Source of the DNA: Lasioglossum baleicum
Lineage: Eukaryota > Arthropoda > Insecta > Hymenoptera > Halictidae
Assembly (NCBI RefSeq): GCF_051020765.1
Contig: NW_027469211.1
Span: 248,001-312,000, forward strand
DNA length: 64,000 nt
Direction of reading: 5' to 3'
Every line of letters begins with the position of its first letter. Position 1 is the first letter of the stretch. The notes beneath the pieces were generated by a model that ran no database searches, had not been told where the DNA came from, and worked only from the letters and a program-made list of their open reading frames with translations. Shown here one piece after another: positions 63,001 through 64,000 of this stretch. Position numbers and translations under genes: made by a program.

Positions 63001-64000
63001 GATTAACTCACTGTTGCATTGGGATAATTTTCGATTATTGTAAGCGGTGACATTAGCATAAGGTACAAAAAAAATAAAAAAATTTTTTTTTTAATTTTAA
63101 AAAAATTGATAAAAATTTTTTTATGTAATTACGTTTGTTTCTTCGGTGAAAAAATTTCCGTTCTCTCGTATAAATTGCATTGTTGAATCAACTTCTTTCG
63201 AAAAAAACTAAAAAACTACTGGACCAAAGTGGACCAAAATCTGATCAGCTCTAAGTTACAGCGGGGCACATCGATTGCATCATTCATCATTCTGATCGCT
63301 TTGTTACTTTTTCAGAAAACGTTAACGAAAAATTTGATACCATACTCACGGACATACATACGCACACACATACACACACACATACGAACATTTTGCTGAA
63401 AATAGTCTAAAATGACTGCAAAGAGACCATGAAACGTGAAGATCTGCTAAAAAATCGATTTTCGATTTTCGGGGTCATTACAATAACTTCCCTATAAAAT
63501 CGGGAAGTTAAAAATACCTCATTCCATTTAAAAAAACAAAGTTGACCTTTAAATGACCTTTACGCATCCACTCACGAAAAAACTAATAACATCAAAATAT
63601 GCTCCACGCGATACCATTCAAGCGTGTGCTAAAACATTTTTTGCTACGAGTAACAATAGCGAGAAAATCAAGAGGTCGAAATCGGGTGGGACAGCCTGTA
63701 TATGTATTGTATATATCTACAGGGTGTTTAGCTACAGGTGGGAGAAAATTGAAGGGGTGGTTCTCGACGATAATATAAGACGAAAATGAAGAATAAAAAA
63801 ATTGCGATTTCGGCTTCGTTATTTATTTATAAACAATTAAAAATCCGCCTAAAATGCTGCAATACTTCTAACAAAAGTGTACGTTGCGTACGTCACACAG
63901 GCGCGCGACAGTCTCGTATCAAGTGACAAACGCATGCATACCTTGGTTCTCATTTGGGGCCCCAGCGAGGTGAAAATGTTTAAAAAATCGTTGGACGACA

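Larger units (their letters stand above)
44060..64000 (+). repeat. Segmental duplication, copy B, with large insertions
   Basis: It aligns in direct orientation with 8401-15686 once three insertions are set aside: solo LTR (44638-45030), BEL/Pao element (46642-54286) and LINE (57746-62459). The alignment is still continuing at the window end, so the duplication is longer than 7.3 kb and may include further exons of the TTF1-like gene. Small differences include a 16-bp extra CTCGCTTCGCTCG segment near 57330 and about 35 bp near 63090. Confidence 0.92.

Overview
This is a eukaryotic window with AT-rich background, spliced coding exons, BEL/Pao, Ty3/gypsy, R1-like, hAT, P-like, piggyBac-like and Tc1/mariner-like elements, and hundreds of short palindromic repeats. 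That mix fits an arthropod, most likely an insect; an ant or other hymenopteran is my guess and not something the sequence proves. Nearly all of the 64 kb is nested transposable-element DNA.

One credible host gene is visible on the + strand: four exons at 10013-10087, 17605-17796, 21681-21868 and 22073-22301. All three splice junctions use GT/AG and keep one reading frame. The product has two Myb/SANT-like segments arranged as in TTF1/Reb1-type rDNA transcription terminators. Its introns are packed with mobile-element copies.

A segment of about 7.3 kb (8401-15686), holding the presumed 5' region, exon 1 and most of intron 1 of that gene, is present again in direct orientation from 44060 to the window end. 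The second copy is swollen by three insertions with clear target-site duplications (TSDs): a solo LTR (44638-45030, TSD ACAT), a BEL/Pao retrotransposon with nearly identical LTRs (46642-54286, TSD ATTTG) and a LINE with ORF1 and a broken ORF2 (57746-62459, 17-18 bp TSD).

Layout: 1-2.1 kb, Ty3/gypsy integrase end plus 3' LTR, inserted into a foldback element (2.1-4.2 kb). 4.9-6.9 kb, R1-like LINE remnant split by a piggyBac-type MITE. 7.2-8.1 kb, TIR element. 8.4-15.7 kb, duplication copy A. 10.0-22.3 kb, host gene. 23.3-25.2 kb, MITE and hAT transposase remnant. 25.6-28.0 kb, P-superfamily element with THAP domain. 28.8-30.3 kb, Tc1-like MITE and a 60-bp minisatellite. 30.3-34.7 kb, foldback element with hAT-type ends carrying a polyadenylated retrocopy. 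34.7-38.5 kb, GC-rich unknown unit and palindromes. 38.5-39.3 kb, two tandem 420-bp units each carrying a hammerhead ribozyme. 39.4-44.0 kb, mixed MITEs and a solo LTR. 44.06-64.0 kb, duplication copy B.

The most interesting items are the tandem hammerhead (retrozyme-like) units with a predicted 7-nt loop-loop contact; the TTF1-like gene with its duplicated first exon; the BEL element whose gag and pol share one frame across a UGA-CUAG stop typical of programmed readthrough; and the 4.4-kb foldback element with tRNA-like boxes in its arms. All statements come from reading the sequence by eye; boundaries of old repeats are approximate.
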